The notes beneath the pieces are model-generated. The model made no database searches, was not told the origin of the DNA, and worked only from the letters and a program-made list of their open reading frames with translations. Made by a program: the position numbers and the translations under genes. From NCBI RefSeq assembly GCF_005796105.1, contig NZ_VAUO01000003.1:124001-188000 (forward strand): a stretch of 64,000 bases of DNA, given 5' to 3'. Positions 18,387 to 28,049 of this stretch are shown in pieces. The DNA comes from Pseudomonas mosselii. Its GTDB lineage: Bacteria > Pseudomonadota > Gammaproteobacteria > Pseudomonadales > Pseudomonadaceae. How positions within the stretch are numbered: the stretch's first letter is position 1; the number at the start of each line of letters is the position of its first letter.

Positions 18387-21300
18387 GCGGCTGGCTCCAA
18401 TGGGCGATGCTGTGCAACAGGACCGACTCCTGGTAGGGCTTGCCGAGGTAATCGTTGACCCCGATGGCCATGGCCCGGTCACGGTGCTTCTGCCCGGTGC
18501 GCGAGGTGATCATGATGATCGGCAGGTGCTGCAAACGCGCATCGCGGCGGATCCGCGTCGCCACTTCGAAACCGTCCATGCGCGGCATCTCGATATCCAG
18601 CAGCAGCACATCGGGGCGGTGCTCTTCGAGCAGGGCCATGGCGTCGACTCCGTCCTTGGCGGTCAGCACGCTCATTCCGTGGCGCTCCAGCAGGCGGCTG
18701 GTGACCTTGCGCACGGTCACCGAGTCGTCCACCACCATCACCAGCAGCGGCCGACGCGGTGCCGGGCCGATCAACGAGCGCGGGTTGTCGGCCTCCCCCG
18801 GCAAGCGCGCCAGGCGCCGCTGCTGACCGCGCAACTGGCCCAGCAGGTCGAGAATCAGCACCACCCGGCCATCCCCCAACAAGGTCGCACCCGACAAGCC
18901 AGGTACCGCCGCGAACTGCGGCCCCAGGCTCTTGACCACGATCTCGCGGCTCGCTGACAGGCTATCGACCTGGATCGCGAACGACTGCTCGTGCGAATGC
19001 GTCAACAGCACCGGCAGTGGCACGCTCTGCCCCAGCAAGGCAGGCTGGCCACTGCCCTGCACCAGCTCACCAAGGTAGCGCAGGGCATAATCGTGTCCGG
19101 CATAGCTGTAGCGCGGCGGATCGCGGCGATAGCAAGCCTCCAGCTCCGCAGGTGGCACCCGTACGATGCCCTCGATGGTGTTCAGCGGGATGGCGTATTG
19201 CTCATCGCCCAGGTGCACCATCAACGCGCGGTTCACCGACACGGTGAACGGCAGGCGAATCAGGAAGCGCGCGCCCCGGCCTGGGCTCGACTCGATGCTC
19301 ATCGAGCCGCCGAGCTGCTTGACCTCCTCATGCACCACGTCCATGCCCAGCCCACGCCCAGAGATCTGGGTAATTTTTTCTGCCGTGGAAAAGCCGGGAC
19401 GCAGGATGAACTGCAAGATTTCATGGTCGCTGAGCTGCGCATGGGGTGACAGCAGCCCACGCTTGATCGCCTTGCTGCGCACGGCCTCCAACGGCACACC
19501 GGCGCCGTCGTCACTCATCTCGATGACGATATCGGCGCCTTCGTGCAGCAAGTTAAGGTGAATGGTGCCCAACTCCGGCTTGCCGGCGGCCAGGCGCGCC
19601 TCGCGCGACTCCAGACCGTGGTCCACGGCGTTGCGCAACATGTGTTCGAGCGGCGCCACCATACGCTCCAGGACGCTGCGGTCCAGCTCGCCCTCAGCGT
19701 TGCCCACCACCAGCTCGACCTGCTTGCCCAGTTCGCTGGCGACCTGCCGCACCACCCGTTGCAGGCGTGGCACCAGGCGCTCGAACGGCACCATCAACGT
19801 GGCAGTCAGGCCCTCTTGCAGTTGGCTGTTGACCCGCGCTTGCTGCTGCAAAAGGCTGTAAGTCTCCTGCGAGCGCTGTAGCAGCGTCTCGCGCAGGTCG
19901 AGCAGGTCCGAGGCCGACTCGAACAACGCCCGCGACAGCTGCTGCAACTGCGAGTGACGGTCCATCTCCAGCGGGTCAAAGTCGTCGTAGACGTCGCTTT
20001 CGAACGCCTGGCGGCTCAGGATCCGCCCTTGGGTCTCGATATCCAGGCGCAGCAGCTGGTCACGCATGCGCTCCAGGGTGGTTTCCATTTCGCTGAGGGC
20101 GAACTGGGCATCGTTGACCTGTTGCTCGATCCGCCCGCGAATCACCGCATGCTCGCCGGCCAGGTTGCCCAGGTCGTCCAGCAACTCGGCATCGACCTTG
20201 ACCATGTCAGCAGCCCGCTCCGGGGCGACGGCAGGCGCCTCGGCCGTTGCCGTCTCGAGGTGCGGCTGGCCTGCGGCGCTATCGGTCAATGCGGCGCTGG
20301 AGAAGTTGCGGATGTAGTCGATCAGCGCAGTGGCAGCATGCAGTGGCTGGCCGAGGCGCACCGCATCAAGCATGTGCGCCAGGCGGTCATGGCAGTTTTG
20401 TAGCAGGCTGAACAACGCTGGCGTCGGCGGCAAACGCCCGGCGGCGAGCAGTTCGTAGAGAAATTCCAGTTCATGGGCCAGGTCGCCGATGGCGGCGATC
20501 TCGACCATGCGCGCACCGCCCTTGAGGGTGTGCAGGTCGCGCAGCAGGTTTTCGACCTCCACCGTGCTACGGGGGTCGGCCTGCCAACGGGCCAGGGATT
20601 CGGCGGCGCTCTCGACGATGTCCGAGCTTTCTTCGAGGAAGACCTCCAACAGTTCCTTGTCGCCGGCGTTCGCTTCGGTGTCATCCGGCGCCACCGCCAG
20701 CGGCTGTACCGTCTGGCCGCCGACCACCCCCAGCGCGCTCGGGTCGAGGGCATCGTCGAGCAGCCCGCGCAAGGCCGCCAGGCACTCGGGACGGGCACTC
20801 GGGTCCTGGCCTGCGGCAATTTCGTCGAGCAGGTCGAACAGGCTTTCGTGGCCCTCGCGGGCCACGCCGAAGAAGCGCGCCGAGGCCGACAAGCTACCCT
20901 CCTCCACGGCCCCGTACAGGTCGAGCAAGCCTTCGCAGACTTCGTCCACCTGCCACAGCTCGGCCTGGTGTGCGGCGTGGCCGAGCTGGGTCATGACATC
21001 GAGCAGGGTTTCGAGCCCCTGGCGCTGCGTGGGGTGTTGCTCCCACTCGGCCAGCAAGGTGTCGGCCTCCAGCAGGATATCCATGGCTTGGCCGAGGAAG
21101 GCTGCGAGCAACTGCGGATCGCGGCGGCTGCGGCGTGCCGGATGCAGCTCGGTGTGCTGCTGGGCGAGCCGCGCATCGACGGTCTGGCCGACCTGCTCGA
21201 TCAGCTCGACCGCACCAGGGATCGGAGCCAACGGCGTGCTGCCCAACTGCGCCAGGCCCAGGTGGAACAGCGCCCGGGCGGCTTCCAGCAATTCGATCTC

Positions 21301-23250
21301 CACCAGCAGCAGGGGCTGCTCGTGGGCTTTGTATTCGCGGACCAGGCGATCCAGCGCCGTGGCCAGTTCTGCCACTGGCATCACCCCAGCCATCGCCGCG
21401 CTGCCCTTGAGGGTGTGCAGGGCGCGCTGCAAGCTGTCGCTGACTGGCGTGCCTGTGGGGTCGGCGGCTTGCAGGCAGGCATCGAGCCCGGCCAAGTGGC
21501 CCTGGGCTTCGTTGCGGAAGATCTCCAGTAGGTTCGGGTCGAGCCCGTCAATGTTGGCCCCGGGCGCGGCATCGTTTAGCGCCAGCGCGTGCAGGTGGGC
21601 GGCCAACTGCTCGACTTCGGCGGTAGCCGGCACCAGGCCGGCGGCAAAGTCGGCCAACAGGTCGGGCAGGCGCACGAACACCTGCTGCAACGCCACCAGC
21701 CCTTCGGCGCTAAGCACGATGCGCCCTTCGAGCACACGGTTGAGCAGGTGCTCGGCGCCCCAGGCCAGCTCTGCCAGGGCCTGGGCGTGCACCATGCGCC
21801 CACTGCCCTTGAGCGTGTGCAGGGCACGGCGCACTTCCACCAGGGCATCGCGCAGGCTGTTGTCGGCGCGCCATCGTAGCCAGTGCCGCTCAACCTCCGG
21901 CAGCAGCTCGCCGGCCTCTTCGAGAAAGACCTCGCGTAGCTCGTCGTCGATGCCATCGATCGCCGCCAAGGCCTGCGGGCTGGCCTCGCAGGAGCGGCAC
22001 TGCACCCCAAGCGCGGCCAGGCTGGCGTGGGCCATGTCGATGAAACGCTGCGCGTCGGCCAGCGGATCGGCCACGCGCCATTGCAGGTAGGCCTCACAGG
22101 CGCACAGGGCATCGGCCAGGTGCGCCAGCTCGTCAGGCAACGGCTCTTGCTCCAGATGCCCCAGCCAGCCTTGTACGTAGCCTGCGCAACCGGCAAACAG
22201 TTCGGCGGCCACCGGCAGCATGAGCATGGCCATGGCCCCGCGAACTTGGTGGAACAAGCCGGGCAGCGCTTGCAGGTGTTGGCGTGACCAGTCCGACTCA
22301 AGGCAATCGCCGATCAGGTCCTTGGCCTGCTGCAACACGTTCAGCGACTCATTGAGCACCAGTTGGCGGGTATCGGCCAGGTCCGCGCCAGGCAGGCTGC
22401 CAGGTGTGGTCTCTTCCAACGGCCCGACCATGCCGTTGAGGGTCGCCTCGACATATAACAGTGCGCCGGCTACATCCATGAGCAGCGCTTCGTCGGCCGC
22501 ATCGTCCTGCTCGACCAGGGCTTGCAGCGCCAGCACCTGGTCGATGATCACCCGTCGCGGCTGCTGGAAGCCCAGCACCGCAAGGGTGTCGGCGACATGC
22601 CGCAGCGGCGCGATCAGGGCCTGCAGCGGTTCGCGCGGTGGGCGCTCGGCATTCACGACAGGGTCCAGGTGCTCCTTGATACGCATCAGGTCATCGCACA
22701 AGGCCATCACTACCGAGCGCAGCGCGTCGCGCCCAGGGCCGGCCTGCATGTGCTCGCGCCAGCTGCCCAGCGACAGGTCGAGGTCGGCCAGGTCCGCCGC
22801 ACCCGCCAGGCGCTGGCCGAACTCACCCAGCAGGCTGCCTTGGGCCAAGGGTTCGGCACCACGGCACTGCCGCAACTGGTTGAGCAGCGGCAGAACCACC
22901 AGCGGCAGGTCATGCCGCGCACCGCGCAGCCGGTCGAGGTAGGGCGGCAGTTGCTCAAGCCCGCGGAACAACGCCCCCAGGCAATCGCCGCGCGGGCTGA
23001 CCTGGCCCTCGGCCAGGGCTCGTCCGAGCAGTTCCAGCTCTTCGGCCAGACGCGTGGCGCCGGGTAGCTGGAACATACGCAGGCAGCCATGTACCTGATG
23101 CAGGTTGTCGATGAAGAAGGCCAGGATCGACACGTCGTCCGGGGTGCCGGAAAAGCGCTCCAACGCCTGGCGCGCCTGGCCCAGGCAGTCGAGGATCGGC
23201 GCCTTGGCCCAGGCCAGGGCCACGGTGTCGTGGCGGGTATCACCCGCCAT
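18379..23250 (-). CDS. chpA: hybrid CheA-type histidine kinase/response regulator ChpA (PilL)
   Basis: This very large kinase (1623 residues from the ATG at 23250) controls type IV pilus behaviour by phosphotransfer to PilG and PilH. In order it has Hpt-like helices at His51 and His334 (degenerate), three good Hpt motifs H-T-L-K-G at about His478, His612 and His907, and a CheA dimerisation/catalytic part. The N box is NAVDHGLESR near 1207 and the G boxes are DDGAGVP and GRGLGMDVV. A CheW domain and a receiver with the phospho-acceptor Asp near 1552 (LLLDIEMP) follow. An alternative GTG at 23262 overlaps the pilJ stop; the ATG gives an N-terminus like that of P. aeruginosa ChpA. Confidence 0.93.
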   Translation of the reverse strand: MAGDTRHDTVALAWAKAPILDCLGQARQALERFSGTPDDVSILAFFIDNLHQVHGCLRMFQLPGATRLAEELELLGRALAEGQVSPRGDCLGALFRGLEQLPPYLDRLRGARHDLPLVVLPLLNQLRQCRGAEPLAQGSLLGEFGQRLAGAADLADLDLSLGSWREHMQAGPGRDALRSVVMALCDDLMRIKEHLDPVVNAERPPREPLQALIAPLRHVADTLAVLGFQQPRRVIIDQVLALQALVEQDDAADEALLMDVAGALLYVEATLNGMVGPLEETTPGSLPGADLADTRQLVLNESLNVLQQAKDLIGDCLESDWSRQHLQALPGLFHQVRGAMAMLMLPVAAELFAGCAGYVQGWLGHLEQEPLPDELAHLADALCACEAYLQWRVADPLADAQRFIDMAHASLAALGVQCRSCEASPQALAAIDGIDDELREVFLEEAGELLPEVERHWLRWRADNSLRDALVEVRRALHTLKGSGRMVHAQALAELAWGAEHLLNRVLEGRIVLSAEGLVALQQVFVRLPDLLADFAAGLVPATAEVEQLAAHLHALALNDAAPGANIDGLDPNLLEIFRNEAQGHLAGLDACLQAADPTGTPVSDSLQRALHTLKGSAAMAGVMPVAELATALDRLVREYKAHEQPLLLVEIELLEAARALFHLGLAQLGSTPLAPIPGAVELIEQVGQTVDARLAQQHTELHPARRSRRDPQLLAAFLGQAMDILLEADTLLAEWEQHPTQRQGLETLLDVMTQLGHAAHQAELWQVDEVCEGLLDLYGAVEEGSLSASARFFGVAREGHESLFDLLDEIAAGQDPSARPECLAALRGLLDDALDPSALGVVGGQTVQPLAVAPDDTEANAGDKELLEVFLEESSDIVESAAESLARWQADPRSTVEVENLLRDLHTLKGGARMVEIAAIGDLAHELEFLYELLAAGRLPPTPALFSLLQNCHDRLAHMLDAVRLGQPLHAATALIDYIRNFSSAALTDSAAGQPHLETATAEAPAVAPERAADMVKVDAELLDDLGNLAGEHAVIRGRIEQQVNDAQFALSEMETTLERMRDQLLRLDIETQGRILSRQAFESDVYDDFDPLEMDRHSQLQQLSRALFESASDLLDLRETLLQRSQETYSLLQQQARVNSQLQEGLTATLMVPFERLVPRLQRVVRQVASELGKQVELVVGNAEGELDRSVLERMVAPLEHMLRNAVDHGLESREARLAAGKPELGTIHLNLLHEGADIVIEMSDDGAGVPLEAVRSKAIKRGLLSPHAQLSDHEILQFILRPGFSTAEKITQISGRGLGMDVVHEEVKQLGGSMSIESSPGRGARFLIRLPFTVSVNRALMVHLGDEQYAIPLNTIEGIVRVPPAELEACYRRDPPRYSYAGHDYALRYLGELVQGSGQPALLGQSVPLPVLLTHSHEQSFAIQVDSLSASREIVVKSLGPQFAAVPGLSGATLLGDGRVVLILDLLGQLRGQQRRLARLPGEADNPRSLIGPAPRRPLLVMVVDDSVTVRKVTSRLLERHGMSVLTAKDGVDAMALLEEHRPDVLLLDIEMPRMDGFEVATRIRRDARLQHLPIIMITSRTGQKHRDRAMAIGVNDYLGKPYQESVLLHSIAHWSQPHA

Positions 23251-23258
23251 CACGCCAT

Positions 23259-25316
23259 TCACGAGCGCTCGACCTTGGGCAAGGTGAAACCGGACACCGA
23301 GCGGCGCATCTCGCTGGCCATGCGCGCCAGGTGGCGAATGCTATCGGCAGTGGCGCCGGAGCCTGCGGAGGTCTGCGCGGTGATCTGCTGGATCACCGCC
23401 ATGGTGTGGGAAATCTGCCCGGCTGAAGAGGTCTGCAACTGGGCGGCATCGGAAATGCTGTGGATCAGCTCGGCCAAGGTCTGCGACACGCCTTCGATCT
23501 CGGCCAGCGCCACGCCGGCGTCCTGGGCTAGCCGCGCGCCACGGACAACCTCGGCGGTGGTCTGCTCCATCGAGGTGACTGCCTCGTGGGTGTCGGCCTG
23601 GATGGTGCGTACCAGCGCTTCGATCTGCCGAGTGGCCGAAGACGAACGCTCGGCCAGGCGTTGTACCTCGTCGGCTACCACGGCGAACCCACGCCCGGCC
23701 TCGCCGGCCAGCGAGGCCTGGATCGCCGCGTTGAGGGCGAGAATGTTGGTCTGGTCGGCAATGTCGTCGATCAGGCTGACGATATCGCCAATCTCCTGGG
23801 AAGATTCGCCCAAACGCTTGATCCGTTTGGCGGTATCCTGGATCTGCTCGCGGATGTTGTCCATGCCATGGATGGTGTTGTGCACCACCTCATTGCCCTT
23901 GTTGGCGATGGCCACCGAGCGCTCGGCCACCTTGGCCGACTCGTAGGCGTGGGCCGATACCCGGTCGATCGACTCGACCATGTCGCCGACAGCCTCGGAC
24001 GCCTCGCTGATCTGGTCGGCCTGATGCTCCGAAGCCTTGGCCAACTGGCGCGCAGTGTTCTGCGTGTCTTGCACCGCCGCCGCCACCTGCTCGGCACTGT
24101 GGTTGATAGTGGCGACCAGGTCGCGCAGTTGGTCGACCGAGTAGTTGATCGAATCGGCGATGGCCCCGGTGAAGTCCTCGGTGACTGACACTGTGACGGT
24201 CAGGTCGCCGTCGGCCAGCTCTTCGATTTCGTCCAGCAGGCGCATGATCGCCTGCTGGTTACGTTCGTTCTTCTCGGCGGTCTCGCGCAACTGGCGGTGG
24301 GTGGCGCGCACCATCACCAGCCCGATGAGGATGATCGAGGCCAGTGCCAGCAGGCCAAGCACGTAGCCGCCTACGGTATCCAGGGTGCGTCCGCCTGCAA
24401 GGTTCTCGAAGCCGTTGGCCAGGTGCGAGGCTTCATCAAGCAGGGTCTGGGAAAGACTGAAGATGTTGCTGGCGGCCTCGCGTACGCGAAACAGCTCGGG
24501 CGAGGTTTCGAGGATCTCGTCGACCGAACCTGCGACAAACTGGAACAGCTCGGAGATTTCCGCCAGACGCGCACGCGCGTCGGTGTCCTCGACCCGGGTC
24601 ACGTGAATGGCCGGATTGCCCGCCAGCATGCCTTCGAGCACTTGGCCGAAACGGCTGGCATCGCGGCCAAACGCATCGGCGGCCTGCACCGAGGCTTCGT
24701 CGCCCGCCAGCACCGTATTGACCGATCCGAGGATGCGCTCGGCCAGCAGCAACTGGCGTTGGGCCACGGCCACCTGAGCGGCCGGGGCGCCACTTTGCAG
24801 CAGAATCTCGACCACCTTTTCATACTCGACCTGCAACTGTGGCACGGTTTCGGCCAGGGTCGCCGCTACCTGGTGCAGCGACAGCACGGTCTGCTCGCTG
24901 CCCAGGATGGTGTCGGTGTTCTTGCGCAGGTTGTCCCAGTCCTGGCGCACCGCATCCATTTCCTCGCGCACGGCGGCCGGTGCCGACGGCAAGCCGGTGC
25001 TCTTGTCGCCATGACGCAGGTAGTCCCAACGCCGCTCGAAATCGTTGCGCGCATCGCTCAGCTGACGGAACGCCAAGGCTTTGCCGGTGGCCGCCTCGGT
25101 GGCGTTCTTGGCGATGCGCTGGGAGAGCACGCGCAACTCGCCGGCATGCCCGATGTACTGCTTGTCGTGATTGGACTGGGTGTTGAGGTAGGCGAAATTG
25201 GCGAACAGCAGAATGATCGACAGGATCAGGACCACGAACAGCACGGTGATCTGCGCAGTACTGCGCGGGCGCTGGGCCACGGCGGCGGGAGAAACGGAAG
25301 GGCCCGGCTTGTTCAC
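23259..25316 (-). CDS. pilJ: methyl-accepting chemotaxis protein PilJ
   Basis: PilJ is the receptor of the pilus chemosensory system. The 685-residue product has a first membrane helix at about 21-40, a periplasmic part to about 312 and a second helix at about 316-336. The periplasmic part contains two PilJ-type helical repeats ([12 protein letters not shown] and [15 protein letters not shown]). A HAMP-like linker and the MCP signalling hairpin follow, with tip sequence [22 protein letters not shown]. Translation starts at a GTG (25316) eight bases after GAGGA. It lies between pilI and chpA, with a 4-bp GTGA junction to the possible chpA GTG. Confidence 0.93.
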   Translation of the reverse strand: MNKPGPSVSPAAVAQRPRSTAQITVLFVVLILSIILLFANFAYLNTQSNHDKQYIGHAGELRVLSQRIAKNATEAATGKALAFRQLSDARNDFERRWDYLRHGDKSTGLPSAPAAVREEMDAVRQDWDNLRKNTDTILGSEQTVLSLHQVAATLAETVPQLQVEYEKVVEILLQSGAPAAQVAVAQRQLLLAERILGSVNTVLAGDEASVQAADAFGRDASRFGQVLEGMLAGNPAIHVTRVEDTDARARLAEISELFQFVAGSVDEILETSPELFRVREAASNIFSLSQTLLDEASHLANGFENLAGGRTLDTVGGYVLGLLALASIILIGLVMVRATHRQLRETAEKNERNQQAIMRLLDEIEELADGDLTVTVSVTEDFTGAIADSINYSVDQLRDLVATINHSAEQVAAAVQDTQNTARQLAKASEHQADQISEASEAVGDMVESIDRVSAHAYESAKVAERSVAIANKGNEVVHNTIHGMDNIREQIQDTAKRIKRLGESSQEIGDIVSLIDDIADQTNILALNAAIQASLAGEAGRGFAVVADEVQRLAERSSSATRQIEALVRTIQADTHEAVTSMEQTTAEVVRGARLAQDAGVALAEIEGVSQTLAELIHSISDAAQLQTSSAGQISHTMAVIQQITAQTSAGSGATADSIRHLARMASEMRRSVSGFTLPKVERS

Positions 25317-25328
25317 GTCGAAAATCCT

Positions 25329-25883
25329 CTACAACGCCACATCGAGAAAGCCCGGCGCCTGGGCCAGGGCGAACGGGCTGAAGATCGCCCAATTGCGCTC
25401 ACGCGGGAAATGCCCCTGGACGTAAGGCGCGGCCGCGCGGATCAGCGGCTGCGGCGGCGACAGCTCCAGACTGTTCAAAGCGAAGTGCTGTAGCCCCATC
25501 ACCTCGTCGACCAGCAACCCGGCAAACAGATCTTCGTAATCAAGCACCAGTACCCGGCGCTGCTTGCCTGGCGCTGCCGGCCCCAGTCCGAAAAACGCAC
25601 ACAGATCCATCACCGGCAGCAACCGCCCACGCAGGTTAGCCATCCCGCGCACCCAGGGCTGTACACCCGGCACACGGCTGCTGCGGGGCTCACGCAGAAC
25701 CTCGGCGACCTCGCCCATGGGCGCGACGAACCACTGCCCGGCGATGCGAAAGCCGATGCCGCTCCACTGCTGCAGGCGGGTGTCTTGCAGCGGCTGGTCG
25801 GCCACCAGCAGGCGACAGCGCCGGTCAATGTCCAGCAGCAACTCGAAGGCGGTCAGCGACGCGCCCTGGGGGCGGGTGGTCAA
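25329..25883 (-). CDS. pilI: CheW-like protein PilI
   Basis: The 184-residue CheW-domain protein has FELLLDIDRRCRLL at the N-terminus, then WSGIGFRIAGQWFVAPMGEVAEVL, WVRGMANLRGRLLPVMDL and the final LVDEVMGLQHF. It should couple PilJ to the ChpA kinase. The start is taken as TTG at 25883, which overlaps the pilH stop (TTGA) and is preceded by a GAGGTG; no ATG exists before the conserved region. The gene lies 12 bp upstream of pilJ. Confidence 0.88.
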   Translation of the reverse strand: MTTRPQGASLTAFELLLDIDRRCRLLVADQPLQDTRLQQWSGIGFRIAGQWFVAPMGEVAEVLREPRSSRVPGVQPWVRGMANLRGRLLPVMDLCAFFGLGPAAPGKQRRVLVLDYEDLFAGLLVDEVMGLQHFALNSLELSPPQPLIRAAAPYVQGHFPRERNWAIFSPFALAQAPGFLDVAL

Positions 25884-26245
25884 GCGCCGAGCACCTCGCT
25901 GAGCTTGGCGATCAGCGCGTCTTCCTCGACCGGCTTGGTCAGGAAATCCCGGGCGCCCTGGCGGGCCGCCCAGATGCGGTCGGTTTCCTGATCCTTGGCA
26001 GTCACCACCACCACCGGAATGGCGCTGGTTTCCGGGTCCTTGCTCAACTGGCGGGTGGCCTGGAAGCCGTTCATGCCAGGCATGACGATGTCCATCAGCA
26101 CCGCGTCGGGTTTTTCCTGGCGGGCCAGGGCCACGCCGTCGGCGCCGTTGTCGGCCTTGAGGACCTGGTGGCCGTGTTTTTCGAGCCACTCGGTCAATCG
26201 GTACATTTCTGTCGGCGAGTCGTCGACAATCAGAACTCGGGCCAT
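25880..26245 (-). CDS. pilH: response regulator PilH
   Basis: PilH is a single-domain CheY-like receiver of 121 residues. It has the acidic pair in LIVDDSPTE (residues 8-9), the phospho-acceptor Asp in AVLMDIVMPGMNG (about residue 52), Thr-Ala in VVTAKD and Lys-Pro in FLTKPVEED. With PilG it receives phosphate from ChpA and tunes pilus extension and retraction. The ATG at 26245 gives the standard receiver start; a longer upstream frame overlaps the pilG-pilH gap. It ends overlapping the TTG start of pilI. Confidence 0.93.
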   Translation of the reverse strand: MARVLIVDDSPTEMYRLTEWLEKHGHQVLKADNGADGVALARQEKPDAVLMDIVMPGMNGFQATRQLSKDPETSAIPVVVVTAKDQETDRIWAARQGARDFLTKPVEEDALIAKLSEVLGA

Positions 26246-26291
26246 GCTCTTTCCCCATGAGGAACGTGAAACGCCGCCTCGGCGGGCGGTG

Positions 26292-26693
26292 TCAGGGTGC
26301 GTGTTGCGGCTGCTCGACGAAACCGGGCACGTGGGCACGGATCGCATCGAGCAGTTCTTCCTTGCTGAACGGCTTGGTCAGGAACTGGTCGGAACCCACC
26401 ACCCGACCGCGGGCCTTGTCGAACAGGCCATCGCGGGAAGACAGCAGGATCACCGGGGTGTCGCTGAATTCGTGGTTGTGCTTGATGACCGCGCAGGTCT
26501 GGTAACCGTCCAGGCGCGGCATGAGCACATCGACGAAGATGATGTGCGGCTTGTGATCGACGATCTTGGCCAGGGCATCGAAGCCGTCGCTGGCGGTGAT
26601 CACCTCGCAACCGGCCTCGCCGAGCAACATCTGCGCAGTGCGGCGGATCGTGCGCGAATCGTCGATCACCATCACCTTCAGGGGGTGTTCCAT
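26292..26693 (-). CDS. pilG: response regulator PilG
   Basis: The 133-residue receiver opens the pil-chp operon. Features are VMVIDDSRTIRRTAQMLL, the acceptor Asp in IIFVDVLMPRLDGYQT (about residue 57), ILLSSRDGLFDKARGRVVGSDQFLTKPF and a short C-terminal extension. The DGLFDKA-GR-VGSDQ stretch is diagnostic of PilG. The ATG at 26693 was preferred over an in-frame ATG at 26708 because of the family N-terminus; neither has a strong ribosome site. The operon runs pilG-pilH-pilI-pilJ-chpA-chpC. Confidence 0.92.
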   Translation of the reverse strand: MEHPLKVMVIDDSRTIRRTAQMLLGEAGCEVITASDGFDALAKIVDHKPHIIFVDVLMPRLDGYQTCAVIKHNHEFSDTPVILLSSRDGLFDKARGRVVGSDQFLTKPFSKEELLDAIRAHVPGFVEQPQHAP

Positions 26694-26728
26694 AGATTTT
26701 GCCACCATTGCTGCTCTCGCCTGAGCGG

Positions 26729-26815
26729 CAAGCTGCGAGCACACGCGGCAAGAAAGAGCAGATCGCTGCACAGGGCTTCATTCTTGTAGCTTGCGGCTCG
26801 AAACTTGAAGCTTGT
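26729..26815. repeat. heptamer-type inverted repeat, copy 3
   Basis: GCGGCAAGCTGCGAGCACAC and a CGGCAAG at the left face CTTGTAGCTTGCGGCTCGAA and ACTTGAAGCTTG at the right. It lies in the divergent region between pilG and gshB, so it is part of, or next to, both promoters. Confidence 0.6.
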
Positions 26816-26948
26816 TCGCGCCTTTTTAACACAGTCCCGGTAGCCATTCCATCTGCCCGCCCCTTGACCAGGCGCGCGCCCGGCGCCACCCTGAGCCACT
26901 TTCATTTTCGTGCCATCGCGGCCAGTGGCCGCCAAGAGGAATTACCCC

Positions 26949-27902
26949 ATGAGCGTTCGCCTCGGGATTGTCATGGACCCCATCGCGTCCATCTCCTACA
27001 AAAAGGACAGCTCGCTGGCCATGTTGCTGGCCGCCCAGGAACGTGGCTGGGAGCTGTTCTACATGGAGCAGCGCGACCTGTACCAGGCCCAGGGCAAGGC
27101 CCGCGCACGGATGCGCCCGCTGAAGGTGTTCGCCGACCCGGCGCGCTGGTTCGAGCTTGGCGATGAACAGGACAGCCTGCTGTCAGAGTTGAACGTGATC
27201 CTGATGCGCAAGGATCCGCCTTTCGACATGGAGTTCGTCTACAGCACCTACCTGCTGGAGCAGGCCGAAGCCGAAGGCGTGCTGGTGGTCAACCGCCCGC
27301 AAAGCCTGCGCGACTGCAACGAAAAGCTCTTTGCCACGTTGTTCCCGCAGTGCACCCCGCCGACGCTGGTCAGCCGCCGCCCGGACATCATCCGCCAATT
27401 CGCCGCCGAGCATGGCGATGTGATCCTCAAGCCGCTGGACGGCATGGGCGGCACCTCGATCTTCCGCCACCGCGCCGGTGACCCGAACCTGTCGGTTATC
27501 CTCGAAACCCTTACCGCCCTGGGCGCGCAGCAGATCATGGCGCAGGCCTACCTGCCGGCCATCGTGGACGGCGACAAGCGCATCCTGATGATCGACGGCG
27601 AGCCGGTGGACTACTGCCTGGCACGCATCCCGGCCAGCGGCGAGACCCGCGGCAACCTGGCCGCCGGTGGACGTGGCGAGGCCCGCCCGCTGACCGAGCG
27701 CGACCGCTGGATCGCCGCCCAGGTCGGCCCGACCCTGCGTGCCAAAGGCCTGCTGTTCGTCGGCCTGGACGTGATCGGCGAGCACCTCACCGAAATCAAC
27801 GTCACCAGCCCAACCTGCATCCGCGAGATCGATGCAGCGTTCAACACCAATATCGGTGGCCAGTTGATGGACGCCATTGATCGCCAGTTGCAGGCACGCT
27901 GA
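26949..27902 (+). CDS. gshB: glutathione synthetase
   Basis: GshB joins gamma-glutamylcysteine and glycine with ATP to give glutathione. The 317-residue ATP-grasp enzyme begins MSVRLGIVMDPIASISYKKDSS and has NRPQSLRDCNEKLF, ILKPLDGMGGTSIFR (the nucleotide-binding loop) and VTSPTCIREID. Length is standard. The ATG at 26949 follows AAGAGGAA. The gene is divergent from pilG and lies 147 bp upstream of tonB, an arrangement also found in P. aeruginosa. Confidence 0.96.
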   Translation: MSVRLGIVMDPIASISYKKDSSLAMLLAAQERGWELFYMEQRDLYQAQGKARARMRPLKVFADPARWFELGDEQDSLLSELNVILMRKDPPFDMEFVYSTYLLEQAEAEGVLVVNRPQSLRDCNEKLFATLFPQCTPPTLVSRRPDIIRQFAAEHGDVILKPLDGMGGTSIFRHRAGDPNLSVILETLTALGAQQIMAQAYLPAIVDGDKRILMIDGEPVDYCLARIPASGETRGNLAAGGRGEARPLTERDRWIAAQVGPTLRAKGLLFVGLDVIGEHLTEINVTSPTCIREIDAAFNTNIGGQLMDAIDRQLQAR

Positions 27903-27947
27903 CCGAGGACACGCGGCAATACCGCGCAGTGGGGTATGATGCGCAGC

Positions 27948-28034
27948 CGCAAGCTTCAAGCCGCAAGCCACAAGCACCAACCGGCCTGCACCGAACCGCT
28001 CTTGCTTGGAGCTTGCAGCTTGTAACTCGAAGCT
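27948..28034. repeat. heptamer-type inverted repeat, copy 4
   Basis: CGCAAGCTTCAAGCCGCAAG and CCACAAG at the left face CTTGGAGCTTGCAGCTTG and TCGAAGCT at the right. It ends 15 bp before the tonB start, so a hairpin here would lie in the tonB leader. Confidence 0.6.
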
Positions 28035-28049
28035 GCCCTTGGATATCCG

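Noticed and set aside
23250..23262. GTG at 23262 as the chpA start
   Set aside because: It overlaps the pilJ stop and is possible, but the ATG at 23250 gives the N-terminus resembling P. aeruginosa ChpA and was preferred.
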